Assembly (NCBI RefSeq): GCF_007018965.1
Contig: NZ_VJYZ01000023.1
Location: forward strand, 1-64,000
Source: Paracoccus marinus
GTDB taxonomy: Bacteria > Pseudomonadota > Alphaproteobacteria > Rhodobacterales > Rhodobacteraceae
DNA: 64,000 nt
Direction: 5' to 3'
Part shown: positions 39,034 through 49,400 of the stretch, piece after piece
How the letters are laid out: the number at the start of each line of letters is the position of its first letter
Position numbering within the stretch: position 1 is the stretch's first letter
The notes under the pieces: model-generated
Seen by the model: only the letters and a program-made list of their open reading frames with translations
The model's database searches: none
What the model was told of the DNA's origin: nothing
Translations under genes and position numbers: made by a program

Positions 39034-39708
39034 GTGGGGCTGTGGACGGGTCGCGGCATGCGGGCGCTTGAGGACGCGGCCGCGCGCCTGACCCTGCCGC
39101 CCGGCGCGGCGCTGCGGTTTTCGGCCGTGGGCGAAATAGCGGGCGACGTTGCGGCCAGCCTGCCGCCGGACCTCGCGCGGGCCGCGCCACGCAGGCAGGC
39201 GGGCTTCGCCGCCGGCCGGCGCGCCGCGGCGATGGCGCTTGCGGCGGCCGGGTCCGGCATCACCGCGGTCGGCATGGGCGCCGACCGCCTGCCGCTGTGG
39301 CCGCCTGGCTGGATCGGCAGCATCACCCACACCGACGACGTGGCCGCCGCCGTGGTCGCGCCCGCGGGCGCCGTCCGCATCCTGGGTCTCGATCTTGAGC
39401 CGATCATGCCCGGCGCGCTCGCGACCCAGATCGGCCCGCAGATCGTCCCCGAAGGTCTTTCGCCCTCGGACCTGCCGCCCGGCGTCGAACTGACCCGCGC
39501 CTTTTCGGCGAAAGAGGCGCTTTACAAGGCGCTGTTCCCCGAAACCCGCCAGATCAGGGAGTTTTCAGCGGCCACCTACGCAAAGGACGGCGGCGCCCCC
39601 GTCCTGACGCTGAGCGACGACTGGGGCCCGGACTGGCCGCGCGGCACCGTCTTGCGGGCCGGGCAGGCGGTCGCCGCCGGGCATGTGCTCACGGTCCTGT
39701 GGCGCTAA
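39034..39708 (+). CDS. 4'-phosphopantetheinyl transferase (EntD/Sfp type)
   Basis: 224-aa enzyme that loads the phosphopantetheine arm onto carrier proteins. Motifs (numbered from GTG 39034): GSITHTDD (residues 95-102), the metal site LGLDLEP (Asp120, Glu122), and RAFSAKEALYKALFP (Lys160, Glu161, Lys165). The EntD-like N-terminal part is present. The start is uncertain: ATG 39058 is an alternative that drops eight residues. It stands at the head of the locus containing the PKS ACP and NRPS PCP and is the obvious activator of both carriers. Confidence 0.88.
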   Translation: MGLWTGRGMRALEDAAARLTLPPGAALRFSAVGEIAGDVAASLPPDLARAAPRRQAGFAAGRRAAAMALAAAGSGITAVGMGADRLPLWPPGWIGSITHTDDVAAAVVAPAGAVRILGLDLEPIMPGALATQIGPQIVPEGLSPSDLPPGVELTRAFSAKEALYKALFPETRQIREFSAATYAKDGGAPVLTLSDDWGPDWPRGTVLRAGQAVAAGHVLTVLWR

Positions 39709-39772
39709 CCACGATCGCCGATTTCTCATCGCGTCGTTGCCAAATCCTCGGCTTCACGTAACGATCAGGCAA

Positions 39773-39808
39773 CCTTCATACGCAGGCCCCCCTTCATACG
39801 CAGGCCCT
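39773..39808 (+). repeat. 18-bp tandem direct repeat before the first glycosyltransferase
   Basis: CCTTCATACGCAGGCCCC at 39773-39790 is repeated at 39791-39808 with one difference at the last base. It ends 7 bp before the ATG at 39816, covering the place of the ribosome-binding site, so copy number could affect translation. Confidence 0.75.
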
Positions 39809-39815
39809 CTCACCG

Positions 39816-41084
39816 ATGTCGCTGCTTATCCTCATCCCCTCGGTGCACGTCATCGCCGAGCCTGACGGCGCGCTGCGCGCCGACGACAAGTTCCTGACCG
39901 GCCTTCAGCGCCACGTCGAAAGCTGGGACGGGCCGGTGCGGGTGCTGCTGCGGACCTCGCAGCGGCCGCTGCCGTTCTCGCGCATTGTCGCGCGGGCTGA
40001 GGTGCCGGGCGAACTGACCCTGCTTGCCGAACACCAGCCGGTCACGGCCGAGGATCTTGCCGGCGCGGCGGTCGTGCTGGCGTCGGGCGACGATCACGAC
40101 CAGACCGGCCTTGGTCCCGTGTGCGACGCGGTGGGCGCGCGGCTGGTCTATGCGATCGAATACACGCTGCAGACACGGCTGCGGACAGCCGCGCTGGACC
40201 CCGGCCGGGACACCGTGGCGCGGGCGAAGTCGGCCGGCTGGGTCCTGATGGAGGAACGGCGGCGCAGGCGCGCGTTCCGGCACGCGGCCGCGCTGCAGTT
40301 CAACGGCTATCCCGCCGCCCACGCCTACGGTCCGCTGGACCGCAAGGGCTGCTTCTACCTGGACGGGCGGATGCGCGCGGCGACGATGGCCAGCGACGCG
40401 GAAATGGCGCGCCGGGCCGAGGCGATGGGGGACCGCGCGCAGACGCCGGGCCGGCCCCTGCGCCTCATCACCTCGGGCCGGCTTGAGCCGATGAAGGGCG
40501 CGCAGGACCTGATCCCCGCCGCCCGCGCGATGCGCGACGCAGGGGTGAACTTCACGCTCGACATCTACGGCGCGGGCAGCCTGTCCTACGCGATCGCGTC
40601 GGGGATCGCCGGCGCGGGCCTGGGCGATCGGGTGCGGCTGCACGCGCCGGTCGATTTCGACAGCGTGCTGGTGCCCGCGATGCGGCGCGACGCCGACGTG
40701 TTTCTCAGCTGCCACCGCCAGGGCGATCCGTCGTGCAGCTATCTCGAGGCGATGGGCTGCGGCCTGCCGGTGATCGGCACGGCCAACGAGATGTGGCAGC
40801 CGATGGCCGAGGATTCGGGCGGAGGCTGGGTCGTGCCGATGGGCCGCCCCGCGCGGATCGCCCGGCTGGCCGCCGACCTTGCCGCCGATCCCCGCAAGGT
40901 GACGCAGGCGGCGGGGCGCGCCCTGTCCTTCGCCCGCGTCCACGATTTCGACCGCGAGTTCGCGCGCCGGATGGATCATCTGGCCGAGGTCGCGCGCAGG
41001 CCCCCGCGCGGCGCGGGCGTCAGTCCTGCCCGCGCAACCGCAGCGCGTCGCGCAGATGACCGGGCAGGATCGCCGCGCCCTTGA
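39816..41084 (+). CDS. GT4-family glycosyltransferase
   Basis: 422-aa retaining-type glycosyltransferase. The N-terminal half begins LLILIPSVHVIAEPDGA; the C-terminal nucleotide-sugar domain shows RLITSGRLEPMKGAQDLIPA, FTLDIYGAGSLSYAIASGIA and the E-x7-E-like CSYLEAMGCGLPVIGTANE. It has no membrane anchor and should act at the inner face of the membrane on a lipid-linked acceptor. Its last 65 bp overlap the convergent wecG-like gene; the Arg/Ala-rich last 25 residues come from that overlap and look like a non-conserved extension. Confidence 0.87.
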   Translation: MSLLILIPSVHVIAEPDGALRADDKFLTGLQRHVESWDGPVRVLLRTSQRPLPFSRIVARAEVPGELTLLAEHQPVTAEDLAGAAVVLASGDDHDQTGLGPVCDAVGARLVYAIEYTLQTRLRTAALDPGRDTVARAKSAGWVLMEERRRRRAFRHAAALQFNGYPAAHAYGPLDRKGCFYLDGRMRAATMASDAEMARRAEAMGDRAQTPGRPLRLITSGRLEPMKGAQDLIPAARAMRDAGVNFTLDIYGAGSLSYAIASGIAGAGLGDRVRLHAPVDFDSVLVPAMRRDADVFLSCHRQGDPSCSYLEAMGCGLPVIGTANEMWQPMAEDSGGGWVVPMGRPARIARLAADLAADPRKVTQAAGRALSFARVHDFDREFARRMDHLAEVARRPPRGAGVSPARATAARRADDRAGSPRP

Positions 41085-41790
41085 CGTAGCGCGGCCCAAG
41101 CCGCCGGGGGCTCGACAACGCGCGCCACAACCATTCCATCCTGGCGCCGCGCACCGCCGCGGGGGCGCGCTTCTGCAACCCGGCAAGAAAATCGAGGCCC
41201 GCGCCCACCGACGCGAACCCCGTCTGCGGCAGGGCGCGCGCGGCAAGGACGGCGAAGCGTTCCTGCCGCGGCGCGCCCACGCCCAGCAGGCACAGCCGCG
41301 CGCCGCTGGATTTCAGCCGTTCCACCAGCGCCTGAGCCTCGGGTCCTTCGGGGTCGAAGGGAAAGCCCGGTGCGGCCGTCATCACCACGTCCAGCCCCGG
41401 CGCGATCCGGCCCAGATGCGCGGCGGCGGCGTCCGCGGCCTGGATGCTGCCCGCGATCAGCGCCACCGGCGCGCCCGTCTCGGCCGCGATCCTTGCCAGC
41501 GGCTCGACCAGTTCGGACCCGGGCACCAGCTTGACCGGCCGCCGCGCGATTTTCGACAGCCACACGATCGGATTGCCGTCCGCCACCACCAGGTCGTGCG
41601 CGCGATAGGCCGCGCGGAAGCGCGCGTCGTGGCGCAGCTTTTCCAGGTGATCGACGTTCAGCGTGGCCAGGGTAAAGCCGCGCCGCGCGGCAAGCCTGAC
41701 CCGCACCTCGGCCAGAAGCGCGTCGCGGTCGGGGCAGGTGATGCGGATCGTGTCGTCGCCGGCCGTGAACTTCACCTTAACCTCCGCCAT
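41020..41790 (-). CDS. WecG/TagA/CpsF family glycosyltransferase
   Basis: 256-aa GT26-type transferase, the family that adds N-acetylmannosamine-type sugars or glucose to lipid-linked intermediates (WecG, TagA, CpsF). Motifs: TLATLNVDHLEKLRHDARFR, LVVADGNPIVWLSKIARRPV and LCLLGVGAPRQERFAVLAAR, then ASVGAGLDFLAGLQKRAP. The ATG at 41790 begins at a conserved-looking MAEVKVKF; frames upstream reach 41898. It is the only minus-strand gene in this stretch, convergent with the GT4 gene and divergent (28 bp) from the polymerase-like gene. Confidence 0.88.
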   Translation of the reverse strand: MAEVKVKFTAGDDTIRITCPDRDALLAEVRVRLAARRGFTLATLNVDHLEKLRHDARFRAAYRAHDLVVADGNPIVWLSKIARRPVKLVPGSELVEPLARIAAETGAPVALIAGSIQAADAAAAHLGRIAPGLDVVMTAAPGFPFDPEGPEAQALVERLKSSGARLCLLGVGAPRQERFAVLAARALPQTGFASVGAGLDFLAGLQKRAPAAVRGARMEWLWRALSSPRRLGPRYVKGAAILPGHLRDALRLRGQD

Positions 41791-41818
41791 GCGATAGCCG
41801 TGGGGCTGCGGACAGGCT

Positions 41819-43360
41819 TTGCCCGCGCCGCGCATCCGGTCTATAGCATGGCCGCCCCGCAACGGAAGAAACCTCGAACGGAGGCCGGCAATCGGCAACG
41901 CACTCGCCCTTCTGATGCTGGTCGCGTGGCCGGTCGTGACCGCCGTCCTCTTCCAGCGGATGGAGGTGCGGCGCGCCTTTGTCTGGTCGATCCTCGGCGC
42001 CTACATGTTCCTGTCGCCGCTGACTGCCATCGCGCTGCCGGTGGTGCCCGACATGGACAAGACGACCCTGCCCAACATCGCGGCCGCGATCATGGCGATG
42101 TTGCTGGGCTACCGGGTGCTGCAGATGCCCTCGAACCCGCTGATGAAGATCCTGATCGTGCTGTGGATCGTCGGGCCGTGGGATTCGATCTTCGGCAACG
42201 AACAGCCGCTGATCGAAGGGATCACCTATCGCCCCGCGCAAAGCGCCTATGACGCATTCAACGTGATGCTGCGGCAGGCGGTCGTGGTCGTGCCGCTGCT
42301 GATGGGCCGCAACCTGCTGGCCGAGGACGGAAGCGAGCGGCTGATCCTGCGCGCGCTTCTCACCGGCGGGCTGATCTATTCGCTGCCGATGCTGGTCGAG
42401 GTGCGGCTGAGCCCGCAGATCAACGTCTGGATCTATGGCTACTTCGCCCATGATTTCGGGCAGATGATGCGCTATGGCGGCTATCGTCCGATGGTGTTCA
42501 TGACCCACGGGCTTTGGGTCGCGCTGTTCACCTTTTCGGCGCTGATCGCCGCCGCCGCGCTGGCCCGCGCGCAGCGTCTCGACCTGCGGGCGCTGGCGAT
42601 CGTGGGCTGGATGGCCGTGATGCTGGTCATCTGCAAGAGCATGGCGCCGATCCTTTACGCGCTCGCCGTGGTGCCGCTGGTGCTGCTGGCGCCGGCGCGC
42701 ATCCAGCTGACGGTCGCGGCGGTGCTGGCGATGATCGTGCTGTCCTTCCCCTTGCTGCGCCTGTCGGGGCTGGTTCCGGTCGAGGGGCTGATCGCCGCCG
42801 CCAACGCCCTCGACCCCGATCGCGCGCTGTCGCTTGCGTTCCGGCTGCACAACGAGGATCTGCTGCTCGCCCGCGCGGCCGAAAAGCTGTGGACCGGATG
42901 GGGCAGCTTCGGGCGGAACCTGATCGTCGATCCGGTGTCGGGCGAATACGTGACGATCCCGGACGGCGCGTGGATCATCACGATGGGGGTGCAGGGGCTG
43001 CCCGGCTACGTGATCGAGTTCGGGCTGTACACGCTGCCCGTCTTCATGGCCTGGCGCACCCGCGCCGTCCGGTCCGAGCCGTTGCTGGCGGCGCTGGTCC
43101 TGATGCACGCGACCATGCTGATCGACCTGATCCCCAACGCGACGCTGACGCCGCTGACCTATCTTCTGGCCGGGATCATCGTCGGCCGGGTCGAATACCT
43201 GCGCCGGGTGCCGGCCGGCCGCACGGCGACGCCGATCGTTCCGGGCCGGGGCGGGCGGCCGGGCTTGGCGCTGCCGGGGTCTGGATCGGCCGGGGTCGGG
43301 GTCGGGGATGGGGTCGGAGGCGGGGGCGTGACTGTGCCCGGATTGCGGACGATCCTCTGA
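41819..43360 (+). CDS. O-antigen polymerase/ligase-like (Wzy-like) membrane protein
   Basis: About 480-513 aa with ten or more hydrophobic helices (for example ALLMLVAWPVVTAVLF, LTVAAVLAMIVLSFPLLRLS) and a large loop (about residues 320-400) containing WTGWGSFGRNLIVDP then WIITMGVQGLPGYVIEFG, the position of the functional loop in Wzy/WaaL proteins. Sequence in such proteins is poorly conserved, so the call rests on topology and place in the locus. The start is unclear: the frame opens at TTG 41819, the first ATG is 41915, and a GGAGG at about 41879 precedes a non-standard ATC codon at the start of the first helix. The Gly/Val-rich tail is low complexity. Confidence 0.72.
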   Translation: MPAPRIRSIAWPPRNGRNLERRPAIGNALALLMLVAWPVVTAVLFQRMEVRRAFVWSILGAYMFLSPLTAIALPVVPDMDKTTLPNIAAAIMAMLLGYRVLQMPSNPLMKILIVLWIVGPWDSIFGNEQPLIEGITYRPAQSAYDAFNVMLRQAVVVVPLLMGRNLLAEDGSERLILRALLTGGLIYSLPMLVEVRLSPQINVWIYGYFAHDFGQMMRYGGYRPMVFMTHGLWVALFTFSALIAAAALARAQRLDLRALAIVGWMAVMLVICKSMAPILYALAVVPLVLLAPARIQLTVAAVLAMIVLSFPLLRLSGLVPVEGLIAAANALDPDRALSLAFRLHNEDLLLARAAEKLWTGWGSFGRNLIVDPVSGEYVTIPDGAWIITMGVQGLPGYVIEFGLYTLPVFMAWRTRAVRSEPLLAALVLMHATMLIDLIPNATLTPLTYLLAGIIVGRVEYLRRVPAGRTATPIVPGRGGRPGLALPGSGSAGVGVGDGVGGGGVTVPGLRTIL

Positions 43361-43448
43361 TTTTCACACGAGGCACTTGGCGGAATATTGCCGTGCCGCT
43401 ACCTTGCTTACGCTGTCTGTTCCCGATCTTTCATGCGCGGTGCCTCCG

Positions 43449-46400
43449 GTGACGCTTGATTCTTCGTTTTCTTCCGATTCCGTCGGCGACATCGCGATCG
43501 TCGGCATGGCGCTTCAGGTGCCTGGCGCGCTGAACGTCGCGGATTTCTGGACCAACCTGCGCGACGGGGTTGAATCGATCACCCGGCTTTCGCCCGAGCA
43601 GCTGCGCGAACGAGGGGAATCGCCCGCGCGCCTGGCCGATCCGCGTTATGTCCCCGCCGCCGCGATCCTGGACGGGTTCGACCATTTCGACGCCGAGTTC
43701 TTCGGGCTCAGCCCGAAGGACGCGGCGATCATGGACCCGCAGCACCGCAAGTTCCTGGAATGCTGCTGGCAGGCGATCGAGGATGCGGGCCACACGCCCG
43801 AAAGCCTGGGTCCGGTGGGCGTCTTCGGCGGCTGCGGGATGGGCAGCTATTTCTACGTCAACGTCATGTCGAACCGCGACCTCGTGGACGGGACCGGCAC
43901 GTTCCTTCTGCGCCACACCGGCAACGACAAGGACTTCCTCGCCACCCGCGTCAGCCACGTCTTCGACCTGCGCGGCCCGTCCGTGAACGTGCAGACGGCG
44001 TGTTCCACCTCGCTCGTCGCGGTGCATCAGGCGTGCCAGTCGCTTCTGAACGGCGAATGCGACGCGGCGCTGGCGGGCGGCGTCACGATCGAGCTGCCGC
44101 ACGGGCGCGGCTACGTCTTCAACCCCAACGAGATCCTGTCGCCCGACGGCCACTGCCACGCCTTCGACCATCGGGCCGAGGGCACGGTCTTCGGCAGCGG
44201 CGCGGCGGTCGTGATGCTGCGCCGCCTGGACGATGCGGTGCGCGACCGCGACCACATCTGGGCGGTCATCAAGGGCACGGCGGTCAACAACGACGGGGCG
44301 GACAAGGCGGGCTACCTCGCCCCCAGCGTCGGCGGGCAGGCGCAGGCGATCGTGCAGGCGCACGCGGCGGCTGGCGTCGGCGCGGACGGCATCGACTATG
44401 TCGAATGCCACGGCACCGGCACTGCGCTGGGCGATCCGATCGAGGTCGCGGCCCTGACCGATGCCTTTGACCGCACGGCGCGCGGGCAAGCAGTGGCGCG
44501 GATCGGGTCGGTCAAGACCAACATCGGCCACCTGGATACGGCGGCGGGGGGCGTCAGCCTCATCAAGGTCGCGCTGGCGCTGCACCACGGGCAGATGCCG
44601 CCCAGCCTGAACTACGAGGCGCCGAATCCGGTCATCGACTTCGACGCCTCGCCCTTCAGCGTGAACGACGCGCTGACGCCGTTCCCGGATCGCGGCCGGC
44701 CCGCGCGCGCGGCGGTGAACTCGCTGGGCGTCGGCGGCACCAACGCGCATGCGGTGGTGGAAAGGGCGCCCGAGCGGGGGGAAGGGGCCGAATCCGACTG
44801 GCCGTTCCAGCTGCTGGTCCTGTCGGGCCGCAGCCGCGCGGCGCTTGACGGGAACGCCGCGGCGTTGGCCGCGCATCTGCGCGCGAACCCGCAGGCGAAC
44901 CTCGCGGATGTCGCGTGGACGCTCAAGGAAGGGCGCCGCCACTTCGACAAGCGCCGGGTGCTGGTCGCCCGCGACGCGACCCACGCCGCCGACCTGCTCG
45001 GGGCCGAGGATACGCGCCGCGTCTTCAGCCACGACCTGGTTCCCGGTGCGGCCGAGCCGTCGGTCGCCTTCATGTTCCCCGGCGGCGGCGCGCAATACGC
45101 GGGGATGGCGCGCGATCTTTACGCGACCGAGCCCGAGTTCCGCGACTGGATGGACCAGGGCCTCGCGATCCTGACCGAGCTGACGGGCACCGATCCGCGC
45201 CCGCTGTGGCTGCCCGAAAAGGGTGCCGAGGCCGATGCCGACGCCGCGCTCAAGCGCCCGTCGATCCAGCTGCCGCTGCTCTTCATCGTCGAATACGCGC
45301 TGGCGAAGCTGTTCATGTCGTGGGGTGTCCAGCCGTCGGCGCTGGGCGGGCACAGCATGGGCGAAAACACCGCCGCCTGCCTTGCCGGCGTGTTCGGGTT
45401 CCGCGACGGGGTCCGGCTGGTGCTGCTGCGCGGGCAATTGTTCGACCGGGTTCCGCCGGGCGGCATGCTCAGCGTGTCGCTGCCCGCGGCCGAGGCGATG
45501 GCCGAAGCCGCCGCCATCGGGGGCGAGGGGCTCGACCTCGCCGCCGTCAACGGCCCCGCGCTCAGCGTCGTGTCCGGGCCTGTGGACCGGCTGGACGCGC
45601 TGCAGGCCACGCTCACCGAACGCGGGATCGAGTGTCAGCGCATCGCCATCGACATCGCCGCGCATTCGCGGATGCTCGACCCGATCCTGGACGAATGGCG
45701 CGCCTTCCTGCGGTCGATCCCGCTTTCCGCGCCGGCGATCCCGGTGGTGTCGAACCGCAGCGGCGCGTGGCTGACGGCCGAGCAGGCGACCGACCCCGAA
45801 TACTGGGTCCAGCATCTGCGCGGCACGGTCGATTTCGCCGCCTGCGCCGCCACGCTGAAGGACGACCCCGCGCGCGTGATCGTCGAGATGGGACCGGGCC
45901 GCGCGATGAGCGCGCTGAGCCAGGCGAACGGGGTGGCCGCGAACCGCGTCGTCAGCGCGCTGCGCCACCGCGACCATGCGATCGCCGACGACGAATGGTT
46001 CGTGACCGCGCTCGGCCGGCTTTGGGCCGTGGGCGCGCCGGTGGACTGGACCCCGCTCTGGGGCGAGGGGCCGCGCAACCGGGTGCCGCTGCCGACCTAT
46101 GCCTTTCAAAGCCGGCGCTACTTCATCGAACCGGCCGCGCCGCGGATCGAGGATGCGGCCGCCGAACCCCCGACCCGCGCCGACGACATCGCCGACTGGG
46201 GCTGGCGCCCCGCCTGGCGGCAAAGCGCGCCCGATGTCGAGATCGGCGCGGACGGCCGCCCGGTCGCCGCATCCGAGGCAAGCTGGCTCGTCTTCGTGGA
46301 CGAGGGGGGTCTGGGCGACGGCGTGGTCGCCCGGCTGCGCGCCGCCGGGCAGCAGGTGGTCGAGGTGGTGGCGGGCGACGGCTATGCCGAGCTTGGCCCC

Positions 46401-49400
46401 GACCGGTTCCAGATCTCGCCCGAACTGGGCCGCGCGGACGTGGACCTGCTGGTCGCGGCGCTGATGCTTCAGAACCGCCTGCCCGACAGGGTCGCGCATC
46501 TGTGGCTGTCCGATCCGCGCAAGACCGCGCGCGCCGGGTCCAGCCTGCTGCACCGGCATATGGAGCAGGGGTTCTACAGCCTGCTGTATCTTCTGCAGGC
46601 GCTGGCCGACGAGGGCGCGGAAAAGCCGCTGGACCTGGTGGTGGTCACGACCGGCGCGCTGGGCGTGGCGGACGAGGCGGTGCCGTTCCCGGAAAACGCG
46701 CTGGCGCTGGGCCCGGTGGGCGTCGGCCCGCGCGAGATGGACTGGCTGGACGCGCGGCTGGTCGATATCGACGCGCCCGGCCGTCTGCGGCCGGGGCCAG
46801 ACGACCGCGCCGACCGGCTGGCCGAGGATCTGCTGTCGCAGGGCGGCCCGCGCGTCGCCGCCTGGCGCGCCGGGCGGCGCTTTGCCCGTAGTTGGGTGCG
46901 CTCGCCGCTGGGGGCTGACGGTAGGACTGGCGGCGCGGCCGCCGACGTGCCGCAGGGCGCGGTTGTCCTGATAACCGGCGGCCTGGGCGGCATCGGTCTG
47001 ACGCTTGGCGGTGACCTTGCCCGGCGGCGGGGCTGCAAGCTTGCGCTGCTGTCGCGTTCCCCCCTGCCGCCCGAGGCCGATTGGGACCGCGTCATCGCCA
47101 CCGATCCGCTGTCGGCGACCGGGCGCAGGCTGGCGGCGCTGCGCGATCTTCGGGCCGAGGGGGCCGAGGTGGTGGCGGTCGCGGGCGACGTGGCCGACCG
47201 CGAATCCCTCGCCGCCGCCGTGGCCGAGGTCGAGCGCCGCCTGGGCCGGATCGACGTGCTGCTGCACGCGGCGGGGCTGGTGGACGACGCGCCGCTGCTG
47301 ACCAAGACCGAGCGCGGGGTCGAGGACGTGCTGGCCGCAAAGCTGCACGGCACCCGCGCGCTGATGGACGTGTTCGCGGCGAAACCGCTGACGCTCGCGG
47401 TCCTGTTCTCGTCCACCAGCACGGCGATCGCGCCGGCGGGGCAGGTCGATTACGTGGCCGCGAACGAATACCTGAACGCGGTGGCCGCGGGCCAGCCGCA
47501 CGCCTTCGGGCGCACGGTCGCGATCGACTGGGGCATCTGGGCCGACACCGGGATGGCCGCCGCCGCCCTTGCGGGCGCGGGCGAGGGCGCGCGCAGCAGG
47601 GTCGCGGGATCGCCGCTTCTTTCCAGCCGCACCGACGGGGCGGGAGGGGTCAGCTTCGACGGCAGCCTGTCCACCGCGGACTGGGTCATCGACGAACACC
47701 GGCTGCGCGACGGCGGCGGGGCGCTGCTGCCCGGCACCGGCGTTCTGGAGCTCGCCGCGCAGGCGGTCGCGGCCGGAAACGGCCGCATTCCTTATGCGCT
47801 GGAGGACGTGACCTTCCTCAGCCCCTTCACCGTGGACGAGGGGCGGCCCCGGGCGCTGCGCGTCACGCTGACCGCGCAGGGCGACGGGCGGCGTTTCGAC
47901 GTGCTGGCCGCGACCGACGAGGACGGGGTGCGCCTGCGGACCGCGACCGGCCGGATCGTCGGCGCGGATGCGGGCGCGCTGGACCGGATCGACCCGGCGG
48001 CGCTGGCCGCGCGGATGCCGCGCACGGTCGCGGATCGCGGCCATCCGATGCGGTCGGCGCAGGAAGAGGTGCTGGATTTCGGCCCGCGCTGGCGCGTCCT
48101 TCGCAGCTATGCGCTGGGTGAGGGCGAGGGGCTGGCGCGGCTGGTGCTGCCCGACCACGCGCTGCCCGATCTGGATGCGGGCTGGCTGTTGCACCCGGCG
48201 CTGATGGACATCGCGACCGGCTGGGCCATGGAATTGATTGAAGGCTGGTCACCGCAGACCGTGTGGGTGCCGGTTTCCTATGGCCGCGTCACGGTGCGCG
48301 CGCCCCTGCCGGCCGAGGTGCTGAGCTGGGTCCGCAACGCCGACCGCAACCGCGCCGAGGACGGGTTCGCGCGCTTCGACATCACCATCGCCGCGCCCTC
48401 GGGCGAGGTGCTGGTCGAGGCCGAGGGGCTGACGCTGCGCCGCCTGGAACGCGGCTTCGACGCGGCGGCGCCTGCCGGGCAGCTGGTCCGCGACCCCGGC
48501 ATCGAGGCGGCGCAGGACCCCGGCCGCCGCCGCCTTGCCCGCGCGCTGTCCCAGGGCATCCCCCGCGCCGACGGGCCCGAGGCGCTGCGCCGCGCGCTGG
48601 CCGCCGGCCGCCCCGTCGTCGCCGTGTCCAGCATGGACCTGTCCGCCTTGGTGGCCGAGGCAGACGCGCTTGCCGACACCCGCGCCACCGGCACCGACGG
48701 CGCGGCGAGCTTTGAACGCCCCGACCTCGACACCGCGATGGTCGAGCCGCGAAACGATCTTGAACGCGCCCTCGCCGGTTACTGGCGCGAGTTGCTGGGG
48801 GTGCAGGCCGTGGGGGTCGAGGACAGCTTCTTCGATCTTGGCGGGCACTCGCTGCTGGCGGTGCGCCTGTTTGCGATGATCCGGCGCAGCTACGGCGCCG
48901 ACCTGCCGATTTCGACCCTGTTCGAGGCGGCGACGATCGCCCGGCTGGCCGAACGGATCGTCGCCGAAACCGGTATCGACCCGGCGGCGGGCGAGGGGGC
49001 GGCTGCTGGAGAACGGGCCGCAGGCCTAGGCGCGGATGCGCCCGAACGCCCGCGCCTCGTGTCCGCCACGCCCGCGTCGCGCTTTACCCACCTGGTCCCG
49101 ATGAACGCAGGCCCCCCCGGCGGCGGGCTGCCGTTCTTCATCGTCGCGGGCATGTTCGGCAACGTCCTGAACCTGCGCTCGCTGGCGCAGCGGCTGTCGG
49201 CGCAGCGCCCCGTCTATGGCCTGCAGGCGCGCGGGCTTTACGGCGAGGACGCGCCGCATGAAAGCTTTGCCGAGGCCGCGGCAAGCTGCATCGCCGAGAT
49301 GCGGCAGGTCCAGCCCGAGGGTCCGTGGCTGATCGGCGGCTTTTCCGGCGGCGGCCTTACGGCGTTGGAAATCGCGCGGCAGCTTGAGGCCGCGGGCGAC

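Noticed and set aside
43431..48194. A 1587-residue open frame on the minus strand antisense to the PKS
   Set aside because: It is full of Arg, His and Gln runs with no domain features; the opposite strand has a complete PKS with correct catalytic spacing. High GC makes long shadow frames common here.
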